Positions 34,874-48,377 of a DNA stretch of 64,000 bases are shown here, in pieces. The notes below the pieces were generated by a model that saw nothing but the letters and a program-made list of their open reading frames with translations, did no database searches and had not been told where the DNA came from. The position numbers were made by a program, and so were the translations under genes. Each line of letters opens with the position of its first letter. Position 1 is the stretch's first letter. This stretch comes from Rutstroemia sp. NJR-2017a BVV2. Its lineage: Eukaryota; Ascomycota; Leotiomycetes; Helotiales; Rutstroemiaceae. The DNA is taken from contig NJPS01000013.1 of assembly GCA_002946415.1 (NCBI GenBank), positions 992,001 through 1,056,000 of the forward strand, read 5' to 3'.

Positions 34874-35494
34874 TCAGCGACTTTTCGCGTACGAGTAAGG
34901 TGTAACGGGCAGCTCCCGAACTTTCACCAGAAGCATCAATAAAGTTCCTTGCAGCTCACTAAAGAATTCAGGAACTCGAGGTGGCTGAAAGCATATCGTA
35001 ACTCTTTCGGGATTTGTAGGCTTGGGTTTTACGCCAACATCACATTCTGAGATATGGATCAGAAGGCAATATGCAAAGATCATGCCAATGGTATGTAGTG
35101 TATCCAAATGGCTGGATTTGCCATAAGTCTCTTCGAAGACTTCTGGAAGACAAGAACGTGCCTGGATGTAGATTGATACTTCGTTGAGAGGCGTCTGCAT
35201 CTGCGAAGCGGACCTACGGGCCGTTCTCGCCTCTGTGGGTTCGTCCTTGTCATAAGCAAGAACGGGTTCTGGGGACAGGTGGAGAAAGATCCGGAACAAC
35301 TGATCGTCCACTCGGAAAACGGCAGTGAGATGAGTGTATCAACAGAAGGGAAGCGTTGGCGTATAGATCTCGATGGAATGATAGCTTTCCGTGAAAGTGG
35401 CAGAGATGAGGACACAGTCAGTCGTGCAGTCTGGGTAAATTGAAATTTGATGTTTTGGTGCTTGAAAAATATCAGCCAATCGGAATAGATCTGG
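34874..35494 (-). pseudogene. Possible broken or unresolved gene, unknown function
   Basis: I do not recognise the product. Two protein-like stretches lie in the same minus-strand frame and are separated by a single TGA at 35341-35339. The first (35494-35342) reads IFQAPKHQISIYPDC and ESYHSIEIYTPTLPF; the second (35338-34877) reads YTHLTAVFRVDDQLFRIFLHL and on to RELPVTPYSYAKSR. A TAA closes the frame upstream at 35497-35495, so any 5' exon would need a splice. A CGA-to-TGA change would explain the break. Alternatives are a short intron that I missed, a 145-residue gene starting inside, or chance. A second frame (35607-35080) is also open here but reads as low-grade sequence. Low confidence. 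Confidence 0.28.
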
Positions 35495-35904
35495 TTAATG
35501 GGGATTAGTCTCATCACGTGCTGAGCTAGCTGACTAAGCGCCACAGTGGAGCAGCACCCAAAGTCGTACCCCGCAATCAACCAACCACCATCAATACGCA
35601 AAAACAACTCGACAACGCTATGTTCAAGTTATGTTCACTGCGATGATACGATGATATCGCCAGAAATCTCTTCTCCTTACGCACAGAGGTAAGTACACAG
35701 GGGCGTCGAGGTAAAAAGGAGACTTTACTATCATCACAAGTCCTGAATTTCAAGTACTAAGGGGTTACTTCCCATCTCCTTTTCCATCAATTCAGCCATG
35801 CGCATTCGTTAGTTACGACTTAGGCGAGTCTTAACCTTTGGGCACCTCATTCATATTACATCCCTAGCCATAACTGCGAGTAATCTGGCATTCTTCCGAG
35901 GATT

Positions 35905-36979
35905 ATGGCTGAAACATCAGATCATCGTCAGGCTGTTGACCAATCCGATGAGTTACATGAACTATCCTCCGCAGAAAGAGATCTGTGGGAATCGACAGAG
36001 CTGTCACGAATAAGACGAAATTATACTCGAGCATCTTCAACCCACGCACTAGGCCCCGGCCCCGGTAGTACAGCGCCCGCAAGGCTTTTCGGTAAAGCAG
36101 GGTATTCCATTTCGAAGTTTTGGCGACATCAAGTCAGCGTAACCGTTGACCATGCTACCTGTAGAGATCATCTCGGTACGTACCCAGCTGGATGTGTTTT
36201 GTTCTTCGTCTTTATCCTGTAGAGGCGATCACCCTGGGCAGTTGAGGAGCAGAAATTTCCTAGCCTAAGCCACGGGACTCGAGGACCGAATCACCGCCGT
36301 GCATACCAACAGCTTAAGCTTCTGCCTCATTTACCTAAAGTACTTCCCTACTTGATCACGTACCGAGCGCTGTATATAGCGGGACTTGGCGAGGTTAAAT
36401 CTCCATTTTGCGCTGAATGCGTTCTTTGTTCTGTGCAGCCTCTCGCCAGGGCGATGTCTGGGAATCAGTGCATTTACTGACAAAGGTGTGTCAGCGCTCG
36501 AAAGAACTTTCCTGGCATATCTCAGGACGTCTTTGGCTATGTCAATGATGGGGGTCTCGGTTGCGCAACTTTTGTGGGTTTTACTACTGAGCTTTCCTAT
36601 AGCTGTACGTTCCTAACTGATGGATTAATGCAGTCGACTTCAGCATGCCCCTACACCAAATCATGTGATAGGCTTTTTCGTGCTGGGAAAGCCGTTGGCA
36701 TGCATCTGTCAAGTTGCCGCAATTACAACTCTTCTGATTGGTCTCTTCAGAAGCTGGAGACATCAGCATAAAATCGTGAGGGGCAAGGCTCTAACGGGAG
36801 GATTCGAAGTTATTGTTGTGGCAGGTGGACTTTTCTTGGTGAGCAGATTTAATCTATGGCTTGTATCATACTTATGAGATGATACTGGAAGTAATACTAA
36901 TTCATTGCAGATCTTTCTGACTTTTCTTGTCCTGCTGATTGCTGTGGACATAATGAAAGAACACATTGACTCCAAGTGA
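35905..36979 (+). CDS. DUF202-domain membrane protein
   Basis: Small membrane protein of the DUF202 family (PF02656 type), a fold shared with the membrane part of yeast VTC proteins; its function is unknown. Predicted 207 residues; exons 35905-36175, 36495-36573, 36634-36838 and 36911-36979. The N-terminal 85 residues are polar. Then comes the family signature ALERTFLAYLRTSLAMSMMGVSVAQLF, followed by helices at VIGFFVLGKPLACICQVAAI and at EVIVVAGGLFLIFLTFLVLLI, with a basic loop RSWRHQHKIVRG between them. Three transmembrane segments are expected. The first intron is 319 bp, long for this window. The signature is rebuilt exactly across that junction (CAT CTC G/CG CTC GAA), which supports it. 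Confidence 0.82.
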
Positions 36980-38159
36980 TCAGCCTTTGCAGCTGTCGGT
37001 GAACAACCCCTCGATTCGGACGAATGGTCCTGATTCTAGGCTCATTCGCCCTAACGTATCTCGAGGCTATCATGTTGATCCCACCTATACTTTGTCTTCA
37101 TAGTATCGCTGCTGTGAGCCAAGATATAGCACATGGTTCACGTGCTGAAAATATATTGGGATGTTGTTCAAGGTTACATCCAACACTTCACCGACTTACA
37201 GGCACTCATCACAGGTCACAGAAGGATAGGGATCATAAGCCTAGAGCATATACTTTATACTTTATAGAGACCGATTGATGGATAATTTCATTCCAGTTAT
37301 GTAGCCGGAACAGCATAATTTATGGCACATAGCCGGCCGGGACTTGAGAGGAAAATAGCCTCTGAGGGGAGTTTTGAACATGGTACGAAGTATGCTGGTT
37401 TTCAAATGAGACGTTGGAAAAGACAACATAGAGTATAGAAGCGATGATAACACGGGTTCTATTGCTCTGATCTTGACATGTGCTTTCGGGATGAAATTTC
37501 GAATGGACTTTCTTGTCCAGTGCAGTGTACAGGAAACATCTCACATTACGGACCGTGTCGGCCAATAGAAGCGCAAACATATTCTAAGCATAGTTTTTAT
37601 CAGCATTTCACTACATGACATGCTAACTCAGAGCCAGAAATCCCAAGTTGAGTTTGACGATGAGGGCATCAATCAGCGTGAACATATGGATACCCCAATT
37701 CTGTCCAGACCAGGCATCTGGGACTGTTGCTTTTGGTGCCTGAGGCAATATAGCGCTCGGTTTCCCCAAAGCTACACAGAATTCGTGAAGCAGAGTCTCA
37801 AAGTTTCTTCTTACTCTAATTTAACAAATCGGCGACCAAATCATTCACTGCACTTACTCATTTCTCTGATTGTATTTAAAAACGTTTACCAACGACTTAT
37901 TATTCATCTCCTGTTTTGTTTGATTAGCAAGCATTATCGAGCCAACAAACGATACGAAGGAAACGAAACGAAACGAACGGCATTGTTCCGATCCGAGATC
38001 GCAAAATCGTGAGATCACGAACTTGTCGTGCAGAGGGGCGTCAATTCGTCATTTAACCCCGAACTTCACGATTCCCTTCTTCCATCTTACTTCTGGAATA
38101 CAACGACAATTTTTTTCGAAACATTCCGCAGGGGCTCTCTTCTCTGCACAACCTTCAAG
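36980..38159. other. Intergenic, no supported gene
   Basis: This 1.2 kb contains a 130-codon open frame at 37620-38012 that has no protein-like character and a short gaaacgaaacgaaacg repeat near 37960-37980. The right end is the promoter and leader of the zinc transporter gene. Confidence 0.5.
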
Positions 38160-39959
38160 ATGGCGTGGTCAAAGTCGACGAGGATAACGATCATGTTATT
38201 GATCGATGCGGTTTTCTTCGTTGTGGAACTCGGTGCTGGAATGGCTGTTGGATCATTAGCATTGATGGCAGATGCTTTCCACATGGTGAGAATACACTGT
38301 GATACTCGGGAACAACAGACGCTGATGGCAGGATTAGTTGAATGATATCATTTCTTTAGCAGTTGGACTTTGGGCTGTTCGAGCGGCGCGAAAGCAGACT
38401 ACAGACAAATACTCTTTTGGAGTGAGTGCCTACGCCCCCTGCTACAATGAGCACATGCTAACTCGACGCACCTACAGTTTTTAAGAGCGGAAATTCTCGG
38501 TGCCTTCTTCAACGCTGTCTTCCTTATTGCGCTATGTGTATCGATTATTCTCGAAGCCGTCGGACGTTTCATGGATCCACCTGAAATCACCGAACCGAGG
38601 CTTATACTCATCGTTGGATCCTTGGGTTTGGCGTCCAATCTTGCCGGTTTCTTTGTACTAGGAGGGCATGGGCATTCTCACGGTCCAGGGGATGGGCATT
38701 CGCATGGAGATGAAGTCAGTGCTGCAGAAGAAGGTCACAGTCACAATGGTCACGCACATTCTCACGAGTATGCGCCATATGCCGACGTCGAAAACACAAT
38801 CGCTGGAGATGTATTTCCCGAAGCTGTAGTAGCTAAAGCTAGACAACGACCTCAAGTCCAATTCTCGAAACCAGATGAAGATGCTTCCACAGCCCGAGAT
38901 AGCGCTAGCACGGTTACCAGATCAGCCAGCAGAAGTTCCAAGCACAACACGCATCGAAGACGGACCAGCAAATCAAGATTCTCCGGGCCGGATGATATGA
39001 GCATTCACCCAGCAAGTTTCCGACAAGATATTATCGACGCAAGTAAGAATCAGCTTGATGGAATTGAGAGCGAAGGATCCAGTGAACCCGATGACGAGGC
39101 TGCTGTTGAACATCGGGTAGCACCAACTGAAGAGACTCCATTGATTGGCCATTCGCACGGTAGCTCTTCAGCGAGTCATAACCACGGAGACGAAAACCAT
39201 CATCACTCGCATAATTCCAGATCAAACAATGACTCTTGGCACGCGGAGCACAACCACAACAAGAAATCTAAGAAGAAGTCTTCAGGTGGACATGGTCACA
39301 GTCACGATGATATGGGAATGAATGCTATGATTCTCCACGTTATTGGTGACGCATTGGGTAACGTTGGTGTCATCGCTACCGCGTTGGTCATCTGGCTCAC
39401 CAACTGGTCCGGCCGGTACTACGCTGACCCGGCTGTCTCCCTCTTCATTACGGTTATTATTCTCCGATCCTGTATTCCCCTCACGAAAGCCACAGCAAAC
39501 ATTCTCCTTCAAGCCACTCCCGACCACATCGACGTAGCCGATATCAAGTCCGATATACAGCACATTCCGGGCGTCGTCAGCTGCCACCACGTACATATCT
39601 GGCAACTTTCTGACACGCAACTCGTTGCCTCTATGCACATTCAAATTGCTTTCCCCATTAGCGAAGCTGGTGGCGAAAAGTACATGGAATTGGCTAAGGC
39701 CGCAAGGAGATGTCTCCACGCATATGGTATTCATAGTGCTACCCTGCAACCGGAATTCTGTTTAGATAAAGACCACGATCATGTCGATGGCCTCTCAGTT
39801 GGACTTGACGGTCTTGTCGGCCAACCCAAATGCGGCATGGATGACGATAGCTGCTTATTGGAATGTGTGGATGAGTGCAGAGGAAAGGGATGCTGTTCTA
39901 CCACTGGACAAGTCGAACCTCAACATGAGCATGGCGAGGACGACGGTCATGTTCATTAA
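38160..39959 (+). CDS. zrc1: CDF-family zinc transporter (Zrc1/Cot1-like)
   Basis: Cation diffusion facilitator, Zn2+/H+ antiporter, usually of the vacuole membrane, that stores or detoxifies zinc. Predicted 563 residues; exons 38160-38285, 38338-38421 and 38478-39959. The two intramembrane zinc sites are seen: HMLND in helix 2 (H41-D45, split by intron 1) and HVIGD in helix 5 (H357-D361). Six transmembrane helices are expected. Between helices 4 and 5 is a long His-rich cytosolic loop (HGHSHGPGDGHSHG, HSHNGHAHSHE, then HNHGDENHHHSHN). A cytosolic domain follows with CHHVHIWQLSD. The C-terminus has a Cys cluster (CLLECVDECRGKGCC) and ends in a short His-rich tail. The loop is longer than in yeast Zrc1, as is common in filamentous fungi. 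Confidence 0.93.
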
Positions 39960-41153
39960 GCTTCGCGCTTTCTCCTTGTGTTTCTTGTGTTTTTGCCTCC
40001 TTCTTGTTCGAGTCTGGTTTTCTCATGCCGATTTTTGGAAGTACGAATGATTGAACGTTGAGGCACAAGCGTAGATATTCTCATCGCCTGCGTTCGTAAC
40101 TACTTGTCTTGCTTACTTTACACGGGTCTATCTGTTTGGGCTGGGCGTTATGGACGGGATTGAATGGGAATGCAATTTTGGAACAGACATACTTCAAGAT
40201 AAAACCTCGTCAAGTTGTACGGGCTGCTTTGTTGGGGAACAAAAGATAAAAGATGCCAAAAGAAGGCGCGCTCGTTTTTGTTGCATCAAGACACTCTTTT
40301 CTTCTCCTTTTGTCTTCTTTGATTGTTTAATTTACATGTTTCTTTGCCTCAAAAAAAGAGCCACGGGTGTGGCGTGTACATGTACTCTTATGGCTGTTTA
40401 GAGGAGATGAGATTTTGACTTCAAGTGCTTTGCTTTCTTTGCTAGGATGGCTGGGCGATATGCTTAATTTTGGGATGGGGGGATGGGTTATGAGGGAGAG
40501 AAGAGGGTTGGTTGGATGGATGGGAAGGGATGGATAGAGGGATGGATGGGTGGGATGGAGAGGATGGGAGGCAAAATCACATAGCTCATAATCATACACT
40601 GCGATGACTTTCTAATATAATACATTTACATTATACATTTCCATGAATATTTGAATGTACCAGTGAACTCTCTTTGCAGTACGTCTACGAGTACTGGAAT
40701 ACTCTCTAATGTGGATATTGACTGTATAGCTTACCGTTGTGTGGAGAAAGCTGTTGTTCGAGCTGGGTATCACCTGAATAACTGACGTGACAACGAGAGA
40801 TCGCGTTCGAGGAGATGAGAAAAGAGAGAGAAGTGTGGAGCATAGAAAACAGAGAAAGGGGCAGGGAGGCGGATGGCTTCTATTCTAGGAGGATTGGGTT
40901 CACCTTGGGGAATTTGGGGAGATATGTATATATAGAGACAAATGAATAGACGAGCAGACAGTAGATTATGAGTATGAGTATAAGTACAGCGAGCTCTTCC
41001 ACCTAGCTCTAGTATCCTTTTCCTTACTTACCATGGCGGGGTATGGCATTAGTATGCGCATATCGTTAAACGACTACCACTCTCGAGTACATATCACTTC
41101 ACTACTGAGTAGTCAACCCGCCTGATTGTATACAGAGCAGACGATTACTCCAA

Positions 41154-41502
41154 TTAATCAATTAAAAGCGTTGCAGTTGGAGTTCTTGCTGCGTGGCTAG
41201 CTAAACACATACCATCAAAACCCTCCAACCACTGATCCGTCTCTTTAATCCATTCATTTTCCTTCCCGTCTGATCTTCCCCTCCCCACACTTTCATATAG
41301 ACTAGAAGCACAGTACATGCAGCCGTTGCAGTACAAGTTTACTGAAGTCAATCCATATCCACCTGTGATGTATGCAGTGAGCTTATCTCCATCTTGTATC
41401 TTGGTTTTGTGTGGATCGAGGATCTTGGGTTGTAGGTCGTGGATCAAGTTTTTGAGTTCATGGCTTGTCTATAATTGTAGTGAGAGCACTGTGATGCGAT
41501 GA
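41154..41502 (-). CDS. Doubtful small hypothetical gene or exon
   Basis: I do not recognise it. The minus-strand frame, opened by an acceptor-like tattatag near 41482, reads SHELKNLIHDLQPKIL, KIQDGDKLTAYITGGYGLTS, then SDGKENEWIKETDQWLEGFD, which looks more protein-like than anything else in the gene-poor stretch. A donor-like GTATGT follows EGFDG. It may be one or two exons of a longer gene whose 5' part I cannot place, or chance. The ORF as such stops at 41154. Confidence 0.25.
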
Positions 41503-44500
41503 GGGGATGGAGCTTTTATGTGAGGAGAGAGAAGAGAGAGAGAAGGGGAGGGGATGTTGTATGAGGGGTGGGAGGATCAGGTATGGAGATATGGAATTGG
41601 GATGTACGATGCGGAGATATAGGAGGACGAGGATTATGTTGAACTTGAAGTGCGTTGAGTTATGGTTAGGGGGTTATCGAAGCAGAACAAACCGCACAAC
41701 GAGCAGCCAACGCACAGCGAAGAGATTCAGAAGTTCCATGCAAAGAAAAGGTAGGATAGGATGATCTACATACAGTACAGTTCCAATGGTGGAGAGAAGA
41801 CCGAAAAGAAGGAGGAAAGGAACATAAGAGACAGACGGCGGAAAGGAAGATGGATGAATACGTGGAATGGGAAAAGAAAAAAAGCTTGACCTTTCCAGTG
41901 CAAAGTATCGTATGTAGGAGTAGATGTTGTGATATAGCGGTCTCGCTCCATCAAGCAGACTGAGGTGGGAGAATGAAATGTGATGGATAGTGGGTTATGG
42001 AGTGGTAAATAGTATGTTTTCGAAAGAAATCAAGTAGAGTTGGGTACAGAGAATATATCGAGATGAGATGGTATATCATATCGTAGCACACTATAAAAAA
42101 AACACCACATATCTCCAAATGAAAACAGCCCTCTATATATCAGTAATAAATTTTGCAAGATCATGAGCACCTAGACTACATTATACCCAAGCTACCATCT
42201 CCCTAAACGCCCAGACAGATCGAACACAAACCGCGAAACTCTCCACCCCAAGGCTTTCCCCGATTCAAGAGGCAGCAAGACGTAGAGCACCTATCTCCCT
42301 CCCTCCCTTGACATCAAACATCATCGCAAGTCAATCGACCGAACACTCCACATCGACACCACAACGACAAGTAGTATACATAATACAAACCATCATCCCA
42401 ACCCCCCACGTAAATCAAAAACCCCATCAACAAGTCAATGAATGACATATGTGAAAAATCTTCCCTCGCAAAAAGCTCCCATCCCAACCTTCCAAAATTC
42501 GCAAACCACCCCAACAATAGTATTTTCCCCGAAAAGTGACAAAACCCACCGTCAAGGTTCAGTGCCACCAGGAAAAAGAAAAGGAAAACAAACTCTCACA
42601 ACCCCTTCACGATTGGACGCCACCACCAGCAAGCATATTCGCACGCCTCCATCCATCCATATGCCCCCCTCGCTCGAAGCAAGGCACAGCACCAAATGCA
42701 GAAAAGCAGGCAGACACATGGCAGCGTGGTATCCGGAAGATATATCCTGCAATTTACTCGGTTCGGGGGAGTTGTTTCCGAGTCTGACGTGCAGGTGAAG
42801 AATTTTCTATCTGAGTGCCAAGCTGTGAGATTGATATGTATAGGGTAAGGGTTCGCTGAGAACAAATGGAAATGGAAGTGGAAGAGGGCTATGGGTGGGG
42901 GCTGGGGAGGTCGTGATACTGGGTATACATGTCGGCGCATAGATACAAAGGGGTTATGCGATGAGATTGTGGGAAGGCTCGGGAGTTGAAATAGGCCGAG
43001 AGATGATGGACGACTTATTGTGAACAATGAGTGTCAAATGAGATAATGCAGCAGGGGAAATTTGAATCTGAAGCTCCTCATCAAGGTGAAATCGGACAAT
43101 TTAATGCGCCGTAAAGAACACACTCGTGTAAACAATCTATTCAACTCATCACAAGACTGGAATGCGCTGCGAGGCACCACACTGTGGAACGAGCCCCCCA
43201 ATAGCAAATCCGCGCGCGGGCTTGCGGCTTCGTATTTTGTGTCTATGGTCTGAAGAAATCCCGAGGGCTTGGAACTGCTTACATATATGCAGATACGAAT
43301 GACATGAGGGTTGTGTGGTTGGGATTGCCCGGCTAATATCATGTGTGATACAAGCTTCGATTGGGCGTTGGGCGTTGGATTTTGAGGTTTTAATCAACTG
43401 TGCCGCGCCAAGATGTCTGATTCCGCACTTAGACGGGAAAACGATGCTCGGTTATGGCTCGACGTGGTAGTTACTATATTACCAGAGCAAAACCGTTGAA
43501 GAAAGGCGGAAGATTCGTCGTGGGTCGTTAAGGGCCGAGTACCAGATTGGTGTTGGGGGCCGGGGGATTGATTTGTGATTTTGATGCGGGTGAAGTTGCG
43601 TGACGATGCCTCAAGGAGCAAGGAGTCTGGAATTCATGGCGGTTATTTTATGGCAAAGGGTATCGGGTCGAAAAAGTGGAGTTAGAAAAGGAACAAAAAA
43701 GCCTATCCGCGGAAGATAATGTTTAGGGGTGACGTCTAACATGAAGGGCTTCCTTGCGAGCTATCTGAGTTGAAAGACAGACTTTGGGGGCAGCAAATGC
43801 GCCTGGAATGTGCGGGAAAAGAGCACATACTGAAACTACAGTGGCGTAGCCAATGTGATGGTTGCAGAAGCCGAGCGGCACGGCAACGGCGTGAATAGTA
43901 AGGTTGATTCAACGAGGTGTTAGCATCCCTAGAAAAGGGAAATACTTCCGAGAGACGTGAGAATCCTTCACGGTACAACTAATGCATTCGCAAGACAAGG
44001 TTGATTGGAGCTCAGTGTACGGTATTATACTGAGTGTGAGAGGTTCGATGCTTGGCCGACACCTTTTCAAAATGAATCCTGAATATTGTAGCAGAATATG
44101 GTGAGGCTTAGATTACGGAAGCAAACCAAAAACAGATCCGAGAGCTCTGCGAAGCTAAGCCATAGAGGGGTGCTTAAGAACACGAGCGGAAAACCTCAAT
44201 GCCAAAGTTCAAGCTTTTTGGAACTTCTGAAAAGAAAAGATAGGACTAACGGAAGACGAACCCGAGGATGAAATATGAAACAAACGCAACGCTAGGAATA
44301 GAAGTGGATAGAAGACTTAGATAATATTTTAGTTTCCGCACACACTGTGGGAGTGATCATGGGCGGAGGGGGCAAGGGGCGAAGACAAACTAAAGATTCT
44401 GGGGATATAGCTAAGGCTTGATAGGTGCTCGGCAGCTGTCACAGCATGATATCCACTCTAATGCTTATAGCTAATGTGCTTTGCCGCAGCTGGAACCAAG

Positions 44501-45526
44501 ATATGCCTAGAAAGAAAGGAGAGAATTTTTGGCAGTCATTGCAGGCGACAATTAGGCAGTGAGCGGCCTTGAAGGACCAAATTCAGACGCAGTTGTGCAT
44601 ATACGCAAGCAGGAAGTGGTTTTGAAAGTCCATCTTGTTTCAAAAACCCTTGAGGATATCATAGACAAACTTTAGGAAAGGTGAAGCTCGTGTAAGATCT
44701 GCACTATGTACGTTGTATGCATCACCTCGCGAGGAAGACCATAAGTGGCAGGAACCCGAAGTGGATAGTTGAAAATAGTGACCGAGAGTCCATACTTAGA
44801 CTAGTAGCCTAAAATCCCAACTAGGGTATTCGTATCCCGCAAATATGTCTCGGTAGATCAGATGGAGAATGCTTTCGGGAAGTGTTAGTTAAATCCGCGC
44901 ACTTGCTAGAAGCGGGGGAGTAGAGCCGGGAAAGACTGATGGAAAACGCAATGTAGATGGATGGAAATAGAACCAAGAGCCACAGTCAATAACAAACCTG
45001 TATGCTATAATCGAGCTTGGTGACCACTCTGCTCGGATTGCCGATCGAGGAGGTTGTGCCAATGGATTGGCTGGAAGGACGGCTTCGAATTTCAATTCAT
45101 GTGAGTAGTTGTTTGGGCGTTCCGGTGGTCAGCATAGGCTAGGTCTATGGTCTCTGATTGATCAAAGACTGATGGAGTTTTGATGCGGCGGCTCCACGTC
45201 AAAGGTTGTTGTTGGAATGTCAATTATCCATGCTGTTGGCGCGCGGAAGAAAAGGAAACATGCGCATGCGCAAGGTCCGGCCCGTTTGTGGATTCTATTT
45301 TCTGACTGTTTTCCTCTTTTGCGCCGGAAGACAGTTCGAAATAGATCTAAGTCAGCACGTTAACGAGTCCTCTGTGTGTGTCACCTGAAGAGGTACAGTA
45401 CATGAGGCAGTACAGGATAGCATTGAGGTTCTGATATGGTTCTTGCACTGCCTGTACCCCGGAAGGAAGACATGAGGTACTGTACAACAGAACTCAGCCC
45501 TGAGGGCATGCAGCAGTGTAGCAATG

Positions 45527-45560
45527 CACGCACCCTCGCACCCTCGCACCCTCGCAGCAT
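45527..45560 (+). repeat. (CGCACCCT)n short tandem repeat
   Basis: Three to four units of gcaccctc in tandem inside the gene-poor stretch. Confidence 0.8.
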
Positions 45561-47254
45561 ACCTGGTCACCAACCGTGGTGTCCAGTCAGTTGGAACAAT
45601 AAGCGCGCATGCTGTGTGTTTTGACCTTAGTCGACCGTAGTCGTTGTGTTTGGTGGATGTGCGTCGAGATGTTTGGTGGGGTTAATTCGGCTGTTTCGGT
45701 CACTTGAACTTCTTTGGGTTGGAAACGAGCAAGGGTACACAACGAGCTGCTATAAATAGCTATTAATAGTTCATCGTGCAGGAGGCTGGCCATAATCCGC
45801 ATGGCTGGTGCGCATTTCCCCAATGTGTGCTACGAGCCGCTCCAAGACCCCAACAGTAATAGTGTGCTGTGTATATGGATTTGTATGTGTATGCGTATAT
45901 GTGTGTATATGTGTGTGCACATCGGGGCTTCTATCATCCGAATCGTGCTTGGAAGGTGGAAGCTTGGATATCAGGAAAGACGGGATTGATTCGATACGGA
46001 GAACCATACGGAGAACCTGGACTATGGGGCATCTGACTGACTGCTTTCGGGATTTACCTCCCAAGTGCTGCTGTTGTGCGAGTCAAATGAGATCATACCT
46101 GATATCCCCTCGCCCCCGATTACCATAAGGCTACGTTGTATACCCGGCCCCATCTGCTAAATCCTCCTCGTCGTGGAGAGCTGTCAGCAGAGTCTCCCAC
46201 ATCCCCCCCGATGAAATTACTATATCCTTAGGGATTCAATATAAGCTTTGTTACTTGGTCGCCCTGGTAGGCCTCATATCGTCCTGATTGATTACTGTAC
46301 ACAGAAGCCGAACTTTCGAGACATTGATCGCGGATGCAATGTGACATGTAGATGGGATGGAGGAATGGGGGTTGTCAAAGGAGTAGGGAGCTCTTGGTCA
46401 AAGCTCGGTAAGGCCAACGTCGGGCCCGTAGGATCTACGTGCACCGGTACAGATATAACGAGTTAATTAGATTCCGCGTTGGTGGGAACATGAAGGATAT
46501 CTCATTTGAGGGGTTGATTGCCGTCAAGGAATTACACAGGATGCTCCAGCTAATTTGCGGCTCTTAAGCACTCATAGAGTAGAGTATACGCTATAATCAT
46601 CGTAAGCAGTGGGACTCTTCGCAAGACCGGTATTGGAGAAGTACGTAGTGCGTTGGAACAGGTCAAAGACTAGCTAGTGGGTTTCATTGCTGACCGGAAT
46701 GCGAGTAAGATTTCTGTCATCCTCCGGCAACTGTCGCTTCAAGGCACTCGTGGAGGCACTGCATGAGCTAAGTAACTATAAGTTGTGCGATTCAGATGGG
46801 GCCATAAGGTCACACCGTTCTAGCCCATACCTTGGAATTGTATTCAGGCCGACTCAGTAACGGAGTGACAAAAGGCCAAAAGTTAGAACAAGCTTCGACG
46901 GCGGGAGGCTCTGGCCCATATCAAGTTCAAGGATATCAAACGATGGCGTGGTGGACAAAACAAATCAGTACCATGTTGTGCAATGCAAACAGACTTACCT
47001 AATCTAAAACATAGACTACTGGGCTGGGCTGTATTGCATTGTAACAATTTCGAGTCGACAATGAATGGAAAATGGATGATCCGGCATAGCCAGCCAGTGT
47101 CATCATGTTGCGAACGTTGCAGCTGTGCCGATTCATGCCTCGTCTCTACTGCCTATGACACAAACGGTTGTTGGTTACATGCACTGCAAGTCTAGTCTGC
47201 GGACAGAAAGGACCTGGTAGGCAGAAGGATCATAAAGAGTATGACCAAAGTGCA

Positions 47255-47291
47255 ACCCTCGCGCAACCCTCGCGCAACCCTCGCGCAAACA
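47255..47291 (+). repeat. (GCGCAACCCTC)n minisatellite
   Basis: Three 11-bp units of gcaaccctcgc plus a partial fourth. Confidence 0.85.
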
Positions 47292-48336
47292 AGCAAGAAA
47301 TGCAAGCTACGGTACCTGCGTTCTCGGATTAATTACAAGAATAGAAACACGGCCAAATAGGGTTCTCCGCACATAAGATGGTACCGGTGCGGAAAGGGAT
47401 ATGCAGAAGAACAAACGACATCTGGCACTGGCTGGCAGAGAGAGACGCGGGTTGTGGGTTGTGGGTTTGTGGGTTGTGGTTGTGGGTTGGGTGGTGAACT
47501 GATCAAGGAAACAACGGTGCGGCGGGAGTTAATTTGATCTGATCCACAGTCCACCACTAAAGACATGCACGCAAACAAGACGTGCCAGACCTTCCGAATG
47601 CACTTTGCAGCTAGTCCGCGGTGGAGAGCCAAGCAAATCCAAAAAGTCCATTAATATTATCTCAAACAAGGCAATTTGCCCGATTTCTTTGGGAGACTAA
47701 ATGACCTGATTTGGTTCTATTTATGGATATTAGCTATCCGAGCTGTTTGGCTCCTAGGATCCAGATTGTTGCAATTGCAAGCTGACCTCACCTACCTTGT
47801 TCTTGTTCTCGTTCCCGTTGCGTCAGCATGCCAGAATCAGAATCCTTGGAGAGCATCAAGGGCGGAGGGACGTCGTTTAAGGCTTGTTGAGCCAGTTAAA
47901 ATGATCCGAGTGGTGTGGGAGCTGTGCTTGCTCGGCCACTCATAAGCCAGCCAGGAAAATGGGAAGCTTTTGTATCGTATTTCCCACATGCTGTTGGGCG
48001 CTTAGCAAGGAATTTCGATGGGATGACGGAAAAAGCGACCTCGCGACCAAGGGGGGAGAGAGTTGCCGCACGGTATGAGCCAGCAGACCATGCAGGGTGG
48101 GTGGATGAAGGAGGCTTGAACGGACAAGGGATGAATACTGAATAATGAAATGCGACTCTGTACCAAACACTAAACACTTGAGATCTGACTGTTCTGTTGA
48201 GTCCTCGATCTTGTGGTTACGCGGATGTCAAGTAGCCGTGGGCTTTTCTAACTTGAACGAGGCTTGTGTCTTTGAGGCTATCCTGTCTGCAACATGGATT
48301 CCGATTCCAGCATCGACACTGGCCTGTCTGGCTAGG

Positions 48337-48377
48337 CAGATGGCAGGTGGCAGGTGGCAGATGGCAGATGGCAGATA
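48337..48377 (+). repeat. (GGCAGAT/GGCAGGT)n repeat
   Basis: About five 7-bp units alternating between ggcagat and ggcaggt. Confidence 0.85.

Noticed and set aside
35080..35607. 175-codon minus-strand open frame
   Set aside because: It overlaps the more protein-like frame of the possible broken gene, and its Ser/Arg/Pro composition looks like a shadow.
37620..38012. 130-codon plus-strand open frame upstream of the zinc transporter
   Set aside because: No domain or protein-like pattern, and it ends in a simple gaaacg repeat.
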